Assembly (NCBI RefSeq): GCF_014253065.1
Contig: NZ_JACLZK010000001.1
Location: forward strand, 1,292,178-1,356,177
Direction of reading: 5' to 3'
From: Campylobacter massiliensis
Lineage (GTDB): Bacteria; Campylobacterota; Campylobacteria; Campylobacterales; Campylobacteraceae
Length of the DNA: 64,000 nt
This document shows, one piece after another, positions 8,440-16,513 of this stretch (the stretch's first letter is position 1; every line of letters begins with the position of its first letter). The notes under the pieces were generated by a model. The model saw only the letters and a program-made list of their open reading frames with translations. It made no database searches and was not told the DNA's origin. The position numbers and the translations under genes were made by a program.

Positions 8440-9312
8440 TTATAAATTTAGCTCTTTTATCGCTCGTAAGATTTCATCCTCTCGGGCTAAAAAATCCTTT
8501 GCGATGACGATAAATTCGTTATTTTTTAGCGAGGCGGCGTCGTAGATCGGCGCTTTGAGCGTCGCTAGATCGATCATCTTTGCTCCCGTGCCCGCAGCGA
8601 TCATCTCGCCAGCGGCGTTGTCCCAGATAGAGCTTGGCGAGTAGCGCATGTATGCGCCCGCAAGATTTTCGGCGATGCGGCAGTATTTGATCGCCGAGCT
8701 TAGCCGCGCGATGTCAAAATTTAGAGCAGTCGCGAGCTTGCCCGCCGTTACGTTTTTGCCGCGTTTGCCGCTGATTATCGTTTGCGGCGCTCTCTCGTTT
8801 ACGGCTAGAGTTTGCGGGATAAATGAGCCGTTTTTATAAGGCTCTTTTTGCGTTCGTCCGCCCTTTGCCGCGCTATAAATTTCGCCGGTAACGGGCACGT
8901 AGATAACGCCGAGGGCAGGGCGACCGTCCTCTATGAGCGCGATGCAGACGCAAAACTCGCCGCTACCGCCGATAAAATCCTTCGTGCCGTCTAGCGGATC
9001 GATGAGCCAAAACGTCCGCGCGGACTCGCCCAAAATCTTTTCCTCCGAGCAGATCGGGATTTGTGAGCTTTTTAGCGTTTCAAATATCGCGGCGTTTGCC
9101 GCAAGATCGGCCGAGGTCACGGGCGAATGATCGGTTTTTAAATTTACCTCAAAATCCCGGCCGTTTTTATTGCGCGCGCTTTCGTGCAAGGTTGAACGAG
9201 CTGCTAAAATCTCGTCGTCAAAGCCCTTGTGGGCGTAAAATTTCATTATCTCGTCGCCTGCTTTTGTAGCCGCAAGTTTGGCTAAGAGTAATAGTTCGTT
9301 TAAATTTTGCAT
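8440..9312 (-). CDS. cysQ: 3'(2'),5'-bisphosphate nucleotidase CysQ family
   Basis: The 290-residue protein belongs to the inositol monophosphatase superfamily. It carries the metal-binding motifs EEKILGES and WLIDPLDGTKDFIGG, and a C-terminal IWDNAAGEMIAAGTGA (WD-x-AAG type). CysQ removes phosphate from 3'-phosphoadenosine 5'-phosphate, a by-product of sulfate assimilation; inositol phosphatase activity is the alternative. A class 1 fold-back element ends 18 bases upstream of its start codon. It lies downstream of gltA on the same strand, but with a 377-base spacer. Confidence 0.85.
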   Translation of the reverse strand: MQNLNELLLLAKLAATKAGDEIMKFYAHKGFDDEILAARSTLHESARNKNGRDFEVNLKTDHSPVTSADLAANAAIFETLKSSQIPICSEEKILGESARTFWLIDPLDGTKDFIGGSGEFCVCIALIEDGRPALGVIYVPVTGEIYSAAKGGRTQKEPYKNGSFIPQTLAVNERAPQTIISGKRGKNVTAGKLATALNFDIARLSSAIKYCRIAENLAGAYMRYSPSSIWDNAAGEMIAAGTGAKMIDLATLKAPIYDAASLKNNEFIVIAKDFLAREDEILRAIKELNL

Positions 9313-9330
9313 TTTTGTTTCTTTTAAAAA

Positions 9331-9451
9331 GGCTTGTCTTTTGAGTGCTTTTTGTGGAGTTTGCTAAAATTTTGCTCGGCAGACTACATGTCTAGCCTAC
9401 GCAAAATTTTCGCTGCACAACCCCAAAAATCATCTCAAAATACTTCGCCTT
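9331..9451 (+). repeat. Fold-back element, class 1 (copy c4)
   Basis: GGCTTGTC...GCTTTTTGTGGAG pairs with ...CCCCAAAAATCATC...TACTTCGCC; the central hairpin is AGACTACATGTCTAG. The GGCTTGTC end is 18 bases upstream of the cysQ start codon, which is read on the minus strand. Confidence 0.8.
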
Positions 9452-9558
9452 ATTATTTTATATTCAAATTCGAGTCAAATTTGTAAATTCAGGCTTCAAA
9501 TTCCGCTCGCCCAGACCTGCACCTTGAAAATACAAATTTTACCTTAGCTTAAAGAGTT

Positions 9559-9678
9559 AAGGCACCGTATTTTTTCGTCAGACGAGGCAGTGGCGAACGA
9601 GGCAAGGGAGCGTATATATAATACGTGATTGAAGCCGACTGAGCCACTAACGACGTATGGCGGAAAAAGACAAGCCGC
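9559..9678 (-). repeat. Fold-back element, class 2 (copy d4)
   Basis: Inverted relative to 9331-9451. Its arms are quite unlike other class 2 copies (AGTGGC / GCCACT instead of ATTTAAA) yet still pair, and the centre is a CGTAT/ATACG hairpin. The GACAAGCC end is 11 bases from the gltA stop codon. Confidence 0.8.
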
Positions 9679-9689
9679 CAAATTTAAAA

Positions 9690-10964
9690 TTATTTCGGCG
9701 TTCTGTTCGTCTCTCCGACGTACAGCTGCCTTGGACGTACGATCTTGATACTCTCCTGCTCTTTTAGCTCTATCCATTGGCTAATCCAGCCGGGGATCCT
9801 ACCGATGACGAAAATAACCGCAAACATATCGTTTGGTATACTAAGCGCCTTTAAAATCAGCCCCGAGTAAAAATCGACGTTCGGGTAGAGGTTGCGCGAG
9901 ATGAAATACTCGTCGTTTAGCGCGATCTCTTCGATCTTTTTGGCGATTTTTAGAAGCTCGGTGTTTATGCCGATCTCGTCAAACAGCTGGTCGCACATAG
10001 ATTTTAGCACCTTTGCGCGCGGATCGAAGTTTTTATACACGCGGTGACCAAAGCCCATTAGCCTAAACGGATCGTTTTTGTCTTTGGCGCGGGCGATGTA
10101 TTTATCGACATTTTCTACCGAGCCGATCTGCTCTAGCTGGCGGATGACGCCTTCGTTCGCGCCGCCGTGAGCCCAGCCCCATAGCGCTCCTATACCCGCA
10201 GCGATACACGCATACGGGTGCGCGTGCGTCGAGCCCACCGTGCGTACGGTCGTCGTGGAGGCGTTTTGCTCGTGATCGGCGTGCAGCATAAAGACCGTAT
10301 CAAGCGCCTTGACCTCGATCGGGCGCAAATTTACGTGCTCGTACGGGTAGCTCCTCATCATGTATAGGAAATTTTCCGTAAAGCCGCGGTCTAAATTTGG
10401 ATAAATGATCGGCAATCCGCGCGAAAATCTATAAGAAAACGCCGCGATGGTCGGGATTTTGGCGATTATTCGCATCGCCATCTCGTGGTACTCCTCGGGC
10501 TTGTCCATGTTTAGGTGGTCGGAGTAAAACGCAGAAAGCGCCGAGACTGCCGCCTGCAGGATCGCCATCGGGTGCGCCTTATCCGGAAATGCGTCAAAGA
10601 GCTTCATCATGCCCTCGTGGATGAAACTGCGTTTTTTAAGCTCGAGTTTAAAGGCATCGTACTGCTGATCGTTGGGTAGCTCCCTGTTTAGCAGTAGATA
10701 CGCCACGTCGATGAAAGTCTTGTGCTCGGCAAGATAGGCGATGTCGTAGCCGCGGTACATCAGCTCACCTTTTAGTCCGTCGATGTAGGTTATCGTGCTT
10801 TTGCACATCGCCGTCGAGGTGTAGCCGCGGTCAAACGTAAACATCCCCGTATCGCTAAAAAAGGTCGAGATGTCGATGACGTCGGGCCCCATGGTGCCAT
10901 GAAGTATCGGAAAGTCGTAGCTTTTGCCGTTTCTGTTGTCGGTTAACGTAACCGTATCGCTCAT
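9690..10964 (-). CDS. gltA: Citrate synthase (type II)
   Basis: Condenses oxaloacetate and acetyl-CoA to citrate at the entry of the TCA cycle. The 424 residues match bacterial hexameric citrate synthases. The active-site histidine regions GSTHAHPYACIAAG and GFGHRVYKNFDPRA are both present, as is the N-terminal small domain (YIDGLKGELMYRGYDI). The start follows AAAGGAGCTAAG. It is one base downstream of the antiporter gene on the same strand, so the two are probably co-transcribed. Confidence 0.96.
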   Translation of the reverse strand: MSDTVTLTDNRNGKSYDFPILHGTMGPDVIDISTFFSDTGMFTFDRGYTSTAMCKSTITYIDGLKGELMYRGYDIAYLAEHKTFIDVAYLLLNRELPNDQQYDAFKLELKKRSFIHEGMMKLFDAFPDKAHPMAILQAAVSALSAFYSDHLNMDKPEEYHEMAMRIIAKIPTIAAFSYRFSRGLPIIYPNLDRGFTENFLYMMRSYPYEHVNLRPIEVKALDTVFMLHADHEQNASTTTVRTVGSTHAHPYACIAAGIGALWGWAHGGANEGVIRQLEQIGSVENVDKYIARAKDKNDPFRLMGFGHRVYKNFDPRAKVLKSMCDQLFDEIGINTELLKIAKKIEEIALNDEYFISRNLYPNVDFYSGLILKALSIPNDMFAVIFVIGRIPGWISQWIELKEQESIKIVRPRQLYVGETNRTPK

Positions 10965-10965
10965 C

Positions 10966-12129
10966 TTAGCTCCTTTGTAAATTTGATTTTACGCTCATTA
11001 AAATTTTAATACATATGGTGACTATTATAGCTTGAGTTAGGCTTGCTAGTATGAAAGAGAAGTAAAAATTTTCATTTATGCCGCCTGATTTGTAGGCTAT
11101 GGTAGCAACGGCGATGAGAAGCGTTAGTGGCATCGAGTGCGAGAGCGCGAAAAGGACGGTGTTTTTTAGCCCGAGGATGTTTAAAAACACCGTGCTAGCC
11201 GCTAGTCTAAAGCCTATCATGACGCCCGTTATCAGCATCGCATCGCGCACGACCCCGTCTATCATAAAAGCGTTAAGCTTAAACGTCGAGCCGATGTGGA
11301 CGAAAAAGGTCGGCACCAAAAAGCCGAATCCAAAGCTAGCAAGCTTGTGCGGAAGGTCTTTTTTGTGATCGAAAAACGTCGCGATAAAAGTCCCCGCCAC
11401 AAACGCGCCGAAAGCTATCTCTAAATTTAAATAAAGCATAAGCGCGATGATGCCGAAAAACAGCGCCATACACAGGCGGATGTCTTTTTCCGAGTTGTCG
11501 TAGTGCGGCATCAGGATGACGCGCAGCTGCGGATACCACCAAAACAGCACGTTTAGCGTCTTGTACCCGATCACCGCCGCGGCTAAAAATCCGCTCAGAT
11601 ATATGACCGAAAATGCTAGCTCGCTACCCGCGCCAAATTTCATATACGCGCCGACGAAGGTTAACAGCGTGATACTCACGACTTCGCCGATCGAGCCGAT
11701 GAGCATGCCGATATTTAGCCACTCCTCGTTTTTGCCGTACTCCTTAAACAGCGTAAATATCATGCCCACGGCCATCAGCGGCACGATGAGGATAAAAAGG
11801 CGGTTTAGATCAAACGAAAACGTCAGTAGCGCCGAGAGCAGGTAGAGTATCGCCAGATAGATGACGCCCGTTTTTAGGATCTTTTTATCTATCGTGAAAA
11901 ATAGCTTGAGATCGACCTCCGTGCCCGCTAAAAACATGAGATAGAAAAAGCCTACTTCGCTCACGATTTTAAACATCTCGTTGTGCCCGATAAAGCCGAA
12001 ATACCCCGCCATCGAACCCAAAATAATCTCCACGGGCGCGATAGGGATGCGTAAAATTTTAGAAAAATACGGCGACGTAAAGATGATAAAAGCTAGCGCG
12101 ATGAGGATACCTAGTCCGTTTGCCTGCAA
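10966..12129 (-). CDS. Cation:proton antiporter (CPA2 / NapA-Kef type)
   Basis: The 387-residue protein has about twelve hydrophobic segments and the CPA2 pattern, including FYLMFLAGTEVDL and the LEIAFGAFVAGTFIA segment. It lacks the C-terminal RCK/TrkA-N domain of full-length Kef channels, so a Na+/H+ or K+/H+ exchanger without that domain is likely. Substrate ion cannot be read from sequence. The start is TTG, preceded by AAAGGACTTTC. It ends one base before the gltA start. Confidence 0.85.
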   Translation of the reverse strand: MQANGLGILIALAFIIFTSPYFSKILRIPIAPVEIILGSMAGYFGFIGHNEMFKIVSEVGFFYLMFLAGTEVDLKLFFTIDKKILKTGVIYLAILYLLSALLTFSFDLNRLFILIVPLMAVGMIFTLFKEYGKNEEWLNIGMLIGSIGEVVSITLLTFVGAYMKFGAGSELAFSVIYLSGFLAAAVIGYKTLNVLFWWYPQLRVILMPHYDNSEKDIRLCMALFFGIIALMLYLNLEIAFGAFVAGTFIATFFDHKKDLPHKLASFGFGFLVPTFFVHIGSTFKLNAFMIDGVVRDAMLITGVMIGFRLAASTVFLNILGLKNTVLFALSHSMPLTLLIAVATIAYKSGGINENFYFSFILASLTQAIIVTICIKILMSVKSNLQRS

Positions 12130-12197
12130 GAAAGTCCTTTGTAAATGGGGGATTATAGCCTAAGGTTTTTTATTCTTTGATAAATTTGACCCTCTGC

Positions 12198-12316
12198 GGC
12201 TTGTCTTTTTGCCCTATACTTCGTTACTTTTAAATTTGGCTCGGTCATTACCGACGAGGTAACTCCCGTCGCCAAATTTGAAAAGCGCCTTGTCTAGAGC
12301 AAAAATACTTTGCCTT
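12198..12316 (+). repeat. Fold-back element, class 2 (copy d2)
   Basis: CTTTTAAATTTGGC pairs with GCCAAATTTGAAAAG; the centre is ATTACC/GGTAAC. The GGCTTGTC end is 68 bases from the antiporter start, farther than in other copies. A class 1 copy follows after 15 bases in the same orientation. Confidence 0.8.
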
Positions 12317-12331
12317 GATTTTTCTTTAAAC

Positions 12332-12453
12332 GGCTCGTCTCGCGAGCGCTTTTAAATGATTTCGTAAATTTCGCCCTGCGACAGACTATATGTCTAGTCT
12401 TGGGACGAAATTTACTTCAAAACATTTAAAATCATCTCACGATACTTCGCCTT
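12332..12453 (+). repeat. Fold-back element, class 1 (copy c2)
   Basis: Nearly identical to 4851-4973, with only a few substitutions. Like that copy, it is followed within about 100 bases by a longer GC-rich repeat (here R3). Confidence 0.85.
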
Positions 12454-12532
12454 ATTGTTTTACGTTCAAATTTGAAGTCAAATTTACAAATTTTACCCAC
12501 TGAGACCCGCATCCTAAAAATGCAAATTTAAA

Positions 12533-12740
12533 ACACGCGACGCGATAGCGTCAAATCTAAATCTGCGCATAGCGCAGCAACTTCTCACGTCGTAGGGGAT
12601 AGGGGATTGTTAAGGGGGAAGGGAGCGACCTCGTAATTCAAGCCCCTTCCCCCTTAACAAGAAAGATTAAATTTAATGCACAACATCAAATTTAACAAAA
12701 CCAAATTTAGCACCTTAAAGGTGCGAGTCTAGGTGCGTAA
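12533..12740. repeat. GC-rich intergenic repeat R3 with 17-bp hairpin
   Basis: TTGTTAAGGGGGAAGGG at 12607-12623 pairs perfectly with CCCTTCCCCCTTAACAA at 12644-12660 (loop 20). The right arm and following sequence match the tails of R1 and R2, and the GCACCTTAAAGGTGC palindrome recurs near 12709-12723. The G-rich front of R1/R2 is replaced by different sequence. Confidence 0.75.
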
Positions 12741-12751
12741 AATTTAGAATT

Positions 12752-13099
12752 TCAGCGAATAGTGGTGCCTAGATAACAAAACCCGAGGCAAACAAAAACG
12801 CTAAAAAACACGTTTAAAAATGCGGCTAAATTTTGTCCCGAGCTCAAAAGGCGCACCGTCTCATAGCTAAACGTCGAAAACGTCGTAAAACCGCCGAGCG
12901 CGCCGACGACTAGAAAGAGCCTTAAATTTTCGCTCAAATTTAACGAGAGTAGTACGCCGATCAAAAAGCTACCAAGAGCATTGACGCAAAGAGTAGCAAG
13001 CGGAGAATCGGGGCAAAATTTAGCGACCGCGCCGCTCAAAACGGCTCTACAAACCGCCCCCAAAAATCCGCCGCACCCGATTAAGAGCAAATTTTGCAT
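12752..13099 (-). CDS. crcB: Fluoride ion channel CrcB/Fluc
   Basis: CrcB dimers export fluoride across the inner membrane. The 115-residue, four-helix protein carries the family start (GCGGFLGAVCRAVL), a central NALGSFLIGVLL segment and GGFTTFSTFSYE, which holds the Phe/Thr pore residues. I start it at the ATG that overlaps the bioB stop (TAATG); a TTG three codons earlier is less likely. It is translationally coupled to bioB. No fluoride riboswitch was recognised. Confidence 0.92.
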   Translation of the reverse strand: MQNLLLIGCGGFLGAVCRAVLSGAVAKFCPDSPLATLCVNALGSFLIGVLLSLNLSENLRLFLVVGALGGFTTFSTFSYETVRLLSSGQNLAAFLNVFFSVFVCLGFCYLGTTIR

Positions 13100-13938
13100 T
13101 AGTGGCAAAGCGTCGCAAAGCTAAATCCGCGCGCCTTAAACTCGGCGATATCGCGGCTGGCGACCTCGCCCTTGGTCGTGAGGTAGTCGCCGATAACGAC
13201 GGCAGAGACACCGTGATCAAAAATTTCGTATTGGCGTTCGCCTAAAATTTTCTCGCGACCGCCTGCGATCATCACGCGAGCGTTAGGCAGCGCGGCAACG
13301 GTGTCGTCGATGATTTTTAGCGCCTCGTCCGCTGTCATAGGCGGCCGTTTGACGCGTAGCGCGTCATTTGGGATAAAGAAATTTATCGGGCTAGAAAACG
13401 GATCAAGCTCTTTTAGGCTAGCTTGCAGGCTCGCGCGGTCAGCCTCGCTCTCGCCAAGCCCGTAAATGCCGCCGGTGCAGAGCATTAGACCTGCTTCTTT
13501 GGCGTCGATGTTGGTCTGCCAGCGCTCGTCCCAGCTATGCGTCGAGCAAATTTGCGGGAAAAACTCGCGCGATGTCTCGAGGTTGTGGTTGTAGCTAAAC
13601 ACGCCCGCGCTTTTTAGCTCTTTTAGCTGCGGTAGCGTTGCCATGCCGTTGCAAGCGATCAGCATGAGGTTTGGGACTTCTTTATTTACGGCGCGCGCGA
13701 GGCGGGCGATCTCCTCGGTCTTTTTGTCCGTGAGTCTTGCGCCGCTGGTGACTAGGCAAAAGCCCAGCGCGTGGTTCGCCGCCGCGATCTTGGCCTCGGT
13801 GACTACTTGCTCGACGCTTTTCATTTTGTATTTTTCGATGCCGGCATTTATGCCCGCGCTTTGCATGCAGTAGCCGCAGTCTTCGGAGCAGTTGCCCGAA
13901 CTGACCGAACAAATAGCACACAACATAATAGTTTTCAT
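13099..13938 (-). CDS. bioB: Biotin synthase
   Basis: Radical SAM enzyme that inserts sulfur into dethiobiotin, the last step of biotin synthesis. The [4Fe-4S]/SAM motif is CSEDCGYC near residues 17-24, and the later NHNLETS and YGLGES segments fit the family. At 279 residues it is shorter than E. coli BioB (346) but typical of Campylobacter-type enzymes. RBS AAAGGAATAA supports the start. A class 1 fold-back element ends 20 bases upstream of the ATG. Its product serves the biotin carboxyl carrier protein encoded at 36883-37335. Confidence 0.93.
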   Translation of the reverse strand: MKTIMLCAICSVSSGNCSEDCGYCMQSAGINAGIEKYKMKSVEQVVTEAKIAAANHALGFCLVTSGARLTDKKTEEIARLARAVNKEVPNLMLIACNGMATLPQLKELKSAGVFSYNHNLETSREFFPQICSTHSWDERWQTNIDAKEAGLMLCTGGIYGLGESEADRASLQASLKELDPFSSPINFFIPNDALRVKRPPMTADEALKIIDDTVAALPNARVMIAGGREKILGERQYEIFDHGVSAVVIGDYLTTKGEVASRDIAEFKARGFSFATLCH

Positions 13939-13958
13939 TAGATTATTCCTTTTTTAGC

Positions 13959-14079
13959 GGCTTGTCTCGCGAGCGCTTTTCCGAGATTTTGCAAAATTTT
14001 CGCTCCGCAGGCTATATGCCTAGCGCACGCTCAATTTTGCTTCAAAACTCGAAAAATCATCTCGCGATACTTCGCCTTG
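13959..14079 (+). repeat. Fold-back element, class 1 (copy c3)
   Basis: TTTTCCGAGATTTTGCAAAATTTTCG pairs with the far arm that contains CTCGAAAAATC; the centre is AGGCTATATGCCTAG. The GGCTTGTC end is 20 bases upstream of the bioB start. It faces copy d3, 42 bases away. Confidence 0.85.
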
Positions 14080-14121
14080 TCGTTTTTATGTTAAATTTAA
14101 AATTTCTGAGTTGCAATCGAT

Positions 14122-14243
14122 AAGGCGGCGTATTTTTTGCGTTTAGACGAGGCGCTTTAAAATTTGGCGACGGGAGTTACCGTGCGGGTAATGACCGAGC
14201 CGAATTTTAAAGCAACGAAGTATAAACCAAAAAGACAAGCCGC
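14122..14243 (-). repeat. Fold-back element, class 2 (copy d3)
   Basis: Inverted copy whose GACAAGCC end lies 2 bases from the topA stop codon. Arms GCTTTAAAATT / AATTTTAAAGC and a central ATTACC/GGTAAC hairpin are visible. Confidence 0.85.
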
Positions 14244-14245
14244 CG

Positions 14246-16354
14246 CTATTGCTCCGCGATTTGTACCTTTTTCTTACACTTCACGCACTCGTGAAACGTC
14301 CCCTTTTTGAGCTCTTTTTTGATCATATCGCCGCCGCATTCGTCGCATTTTTTGGCGACTGGCTCGTAGTTTGAGACGAAGTCGCATTTTGGATAGTTTG
14401 CGCAGCCGTAAAATTTACCCCTGCGGCTGATGCGCTCGACGATATCGCCGCCGCATTTTGGACACGGTACGTCGATCTTTTTGAGCTCTTTTTTCGGTTT
14501 TGCCGCAGTTTCGCCTTCCTGCGCGCCTTGCTCAGCTTTTGCGATATTGCGCGAGTATTTGCATTTCGGGAAGTTTCCGCACGCGATAAACTCGCCGTAG
14601 CGTCCCTTTCGCAGCAGTAGTTCGCCGCCGCACTCGGGGCATTTTTCTCCGATCGGAGTGGCGACCTTTTGGCTTTTTATGCCCGTTTTGCCGGCCGAAA
14701 TTTTATCCATAAACGGATGATAAAAATCGCTCAAAAGCTTTTGCCAGTCGGCTTTGTCTTCTGCGACGTGATCGAGCTTTTCTTCCATATTTGAGGTAAA
14801 TTCGCTATCTACGATGTCGCTAAAATGCTCCTCCAAAACGCCCATCATCGTAAAGGCGATCTCGTTTGGCACGAGCTGTTTTTTCTCGACTTTGACGTAG
14901 TCGCGAGAGGTCAGCAGCGAGATGGTCGGCGCGTAGGTGCTAGGGCGCCCGATGCCTAGGCTTTCTAGCTTTTTAACGAGTCCGGCCTCCGAGTAGCGAG
15001 ACGGCGGCTCAGTGAAGTGCTGCGAGCTTTTGATGCTTTGCAGACTCGTCTCGTCGCCGATTTTTAGATCGGGTAAAATTTTATCCTTATCCATATCGCC
15101 GTAAACGCGGTAAAAGCCGTCAAATAGCACCTTACGGCCGCTTATCTTAAACTCGCCCTTTTCGCCCGCGACGAATACGTTTTGCGTTTGGCTAATGCTA
15201 GCGCTCATCTGGCAGGCCAAAAAGCGGTTGTAGATGAGCGTGTAGAGGCGTAGCGCGTCTTTTTCGAGATATTGCGCGGCGATAGCGGGCGTGAAGCTGA
15301 GGTTCGTCGGGCGGATCGCCTCGTGGGCTTCTTGCGCACCTTTGCTCTTGGTTGCGTAAATTTTAGCCTTGGCAGGCAGGTAGCGTTCACCGTACTCTTT
15401 TTCGATCATCTCTCGCGCGGCTGCGACGGCTTCTTTGGCGAGATTTAGGCTGTCCGTTCTCATGTACGTTATCGCGCCCATGAAGCCCTGATGCGTCTGC
15501 ACGCCTTCGTATAAATTTTGCGCGATCATCATCGTTTTTTTCGGGCTAAAGCCTAGGCGGTTGCTCGCGCTTTGTTGTAGCGTCGAGGTCATAAAAGGCG
15601 GCGCGGGCTCGGTTTTGCGCTCTTTGGCTTCGATCTCGCGGACGCTAAATTTATCGCTTTTTAGATTTTCCACGATAAATTTGGCTCTATCGCCGTTTGT
15701 TATCGTTAGCTTTTCTATCTTTTGCGCTTCAAATTTAACTAGCTCGGCGTCAAGGTCTTTTTTGAAAACAGCGTCGATACTGTGGTATTCGATCGGTTTA
15801 AAGTCGCGTATCTCGCGCTCTCTATCTACGATGATTTTTAGCGCGGCGCTTTGTACGCGTCCTGCGCTTAGCCCTTTTTGGATTTTTAAATTTAATAGCG
15901 GCGAAAGCTTGTAGCCCACGATTCGGTCCAGCAGGCGGCGTGCTTGCTGAGCGTTTACGCTATCCATATTTATTGTGCGCGGGTTTTTTAAAGCGGCTTC
16001 AATGGCGCTTTTGGTTATCTCGTGAAACACGATGCGAGGCAGGCTCTCGGGCTTTTTGCCGATAGCTGCGGCGATGTGGTAGGCGATGGCCTCTCCTTCG
16101 CGGTCCTCATCGGTCGCGAGGTAGATTTGATCGGCGCTTTTGGCTAGTTCTTTGATCTCTTTTACTATTGCGGAGTGATCGGCGCTTATTTTGTACTCGG
16201 GAGTAAATTTTTCGCCCTCGATCTTGATGCCAAATGCCGTCTTTGGCAGATCCCTGATATGGCCTTTTGATGCGATGACGTCGTAGTCGCTTCCGAGGAA
16301 ATTTTTTATCGTTTTGGCTTTCGCGGGAGATTCCACGATGATTAAGCTTTTCAT
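14246..16354 (-). CDS. topA: DNA topoisomerase I
   Basis: Type IA topoisomerase that relaxes negative supercoils. From the chosen ATG it is 702 residues, beginning with the Toprim start MKSLIIVESPAKAKTI. It has the Toprim DEDREGEAIA motif and the active-site tyrosine in ITYMRTDS. The C-terminus holds three four-cysteine zinc-ribbon units (CPECGG, CPKCGG and CDECGG, each followed by a second Cys pair). An upstream in-frame ATG at 16393 would add 13 unrelated residues, so I reject it. A fold-back element begins just after the stop. Confidence 0.96.
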   Translation of the reverse strand: MKSLIIVESPAKAKTIKNFLGSDYDVIASKGHIRDLPKTAFGIKIEGEKFTPEYKISADHSAIVKEIKELAKSADQIYLATDEDREGEAIAYHIAAAIGKKPESLPRIVFHEITKSAIEAALKNPRTINMDSVNAQQARRLLDRIVGYKLSPLLNLKIQKGLSAGRVQSAALKIIVDREREIRDFKPIEYHSIDAVFKKDLDAELVKFEAQKIEKLTITNGDRAKFIVENLKSDKFSVREIEAKERKTEPAPPFMTSTLQQSASNRLGFSPKKTMMIAQNLYEGVQTHQGFMGAITYMRTDSLNLAKEAVAAAREMIEKEYGERYLPAKAKIYATKSKGAQEAHEAIRPTNLSFTPAIAAQYLEKDALRLYTLIYNRFLACQMSASISQTQNVFVAGEKGEFKISGRKVLFDGFYRVYGDMDKDKILPDLKIGDETSLQSIKSSQHFTEPPSRYSEAGLVKKLESLGIGRPSTYAPTISLLTSRDYVKVEKKQLVPNEIAFTMMGVLEEHFSDIVDSEFTSNMEEKLDHVAEDKADWQKLLSDFYHPFMDKISAGKTGIKSQKVATPIGEKCPECGGELLLRKGRYGEFIACGNFPKCKYSRNIAKAEQGAQEGETAAKPKKELKKIDVPCPKCGGDIVERISRRGKFYGCANYPKCDFVSNYEPVAKKCDECGGDMIKKELKKGTFHECVKCKKKVQIAEQ

Positions 16355-16438
16355 TAATATAGCCTTTTTATTTTTTTGCGGTAATTGTAGCAAAAATTTT
16401 GGCCTAAAAAGAAATTTGAAAATTTTTTCATTTACCCC

Positions 16439-16466
16439 TAAAGTTTTTTTGATTTCGTCCGATATA
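16439..16466 (+). promoter_or_regulatory. Sigma-28 (FliA) promoter of the flagellin gene
   Basis: TAAAG at 16439-16443 and CCGATATA at 16459-16466 are 15 bases apart, matching the epsilonproteobacterial sigma-28 consensus (TAAA ... CGATAT). It lies about 48 bases upstream of the flagellin start. The fliA gene itself is at 49066-49761. Confidence 0.85.
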
Positions 16467-16513
16467 GTTTTCGTGCGACAAGAAGTCGTAACTAAACTTT
16501 AAAAGGATTTACA

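Noticed and set aside
11099..11845. Plus-strand frames opposite the antiporter gene
   Set aside because: The antiporter frame is complete with membrane helices and coupling to gltA; the opposite frames are shadows.
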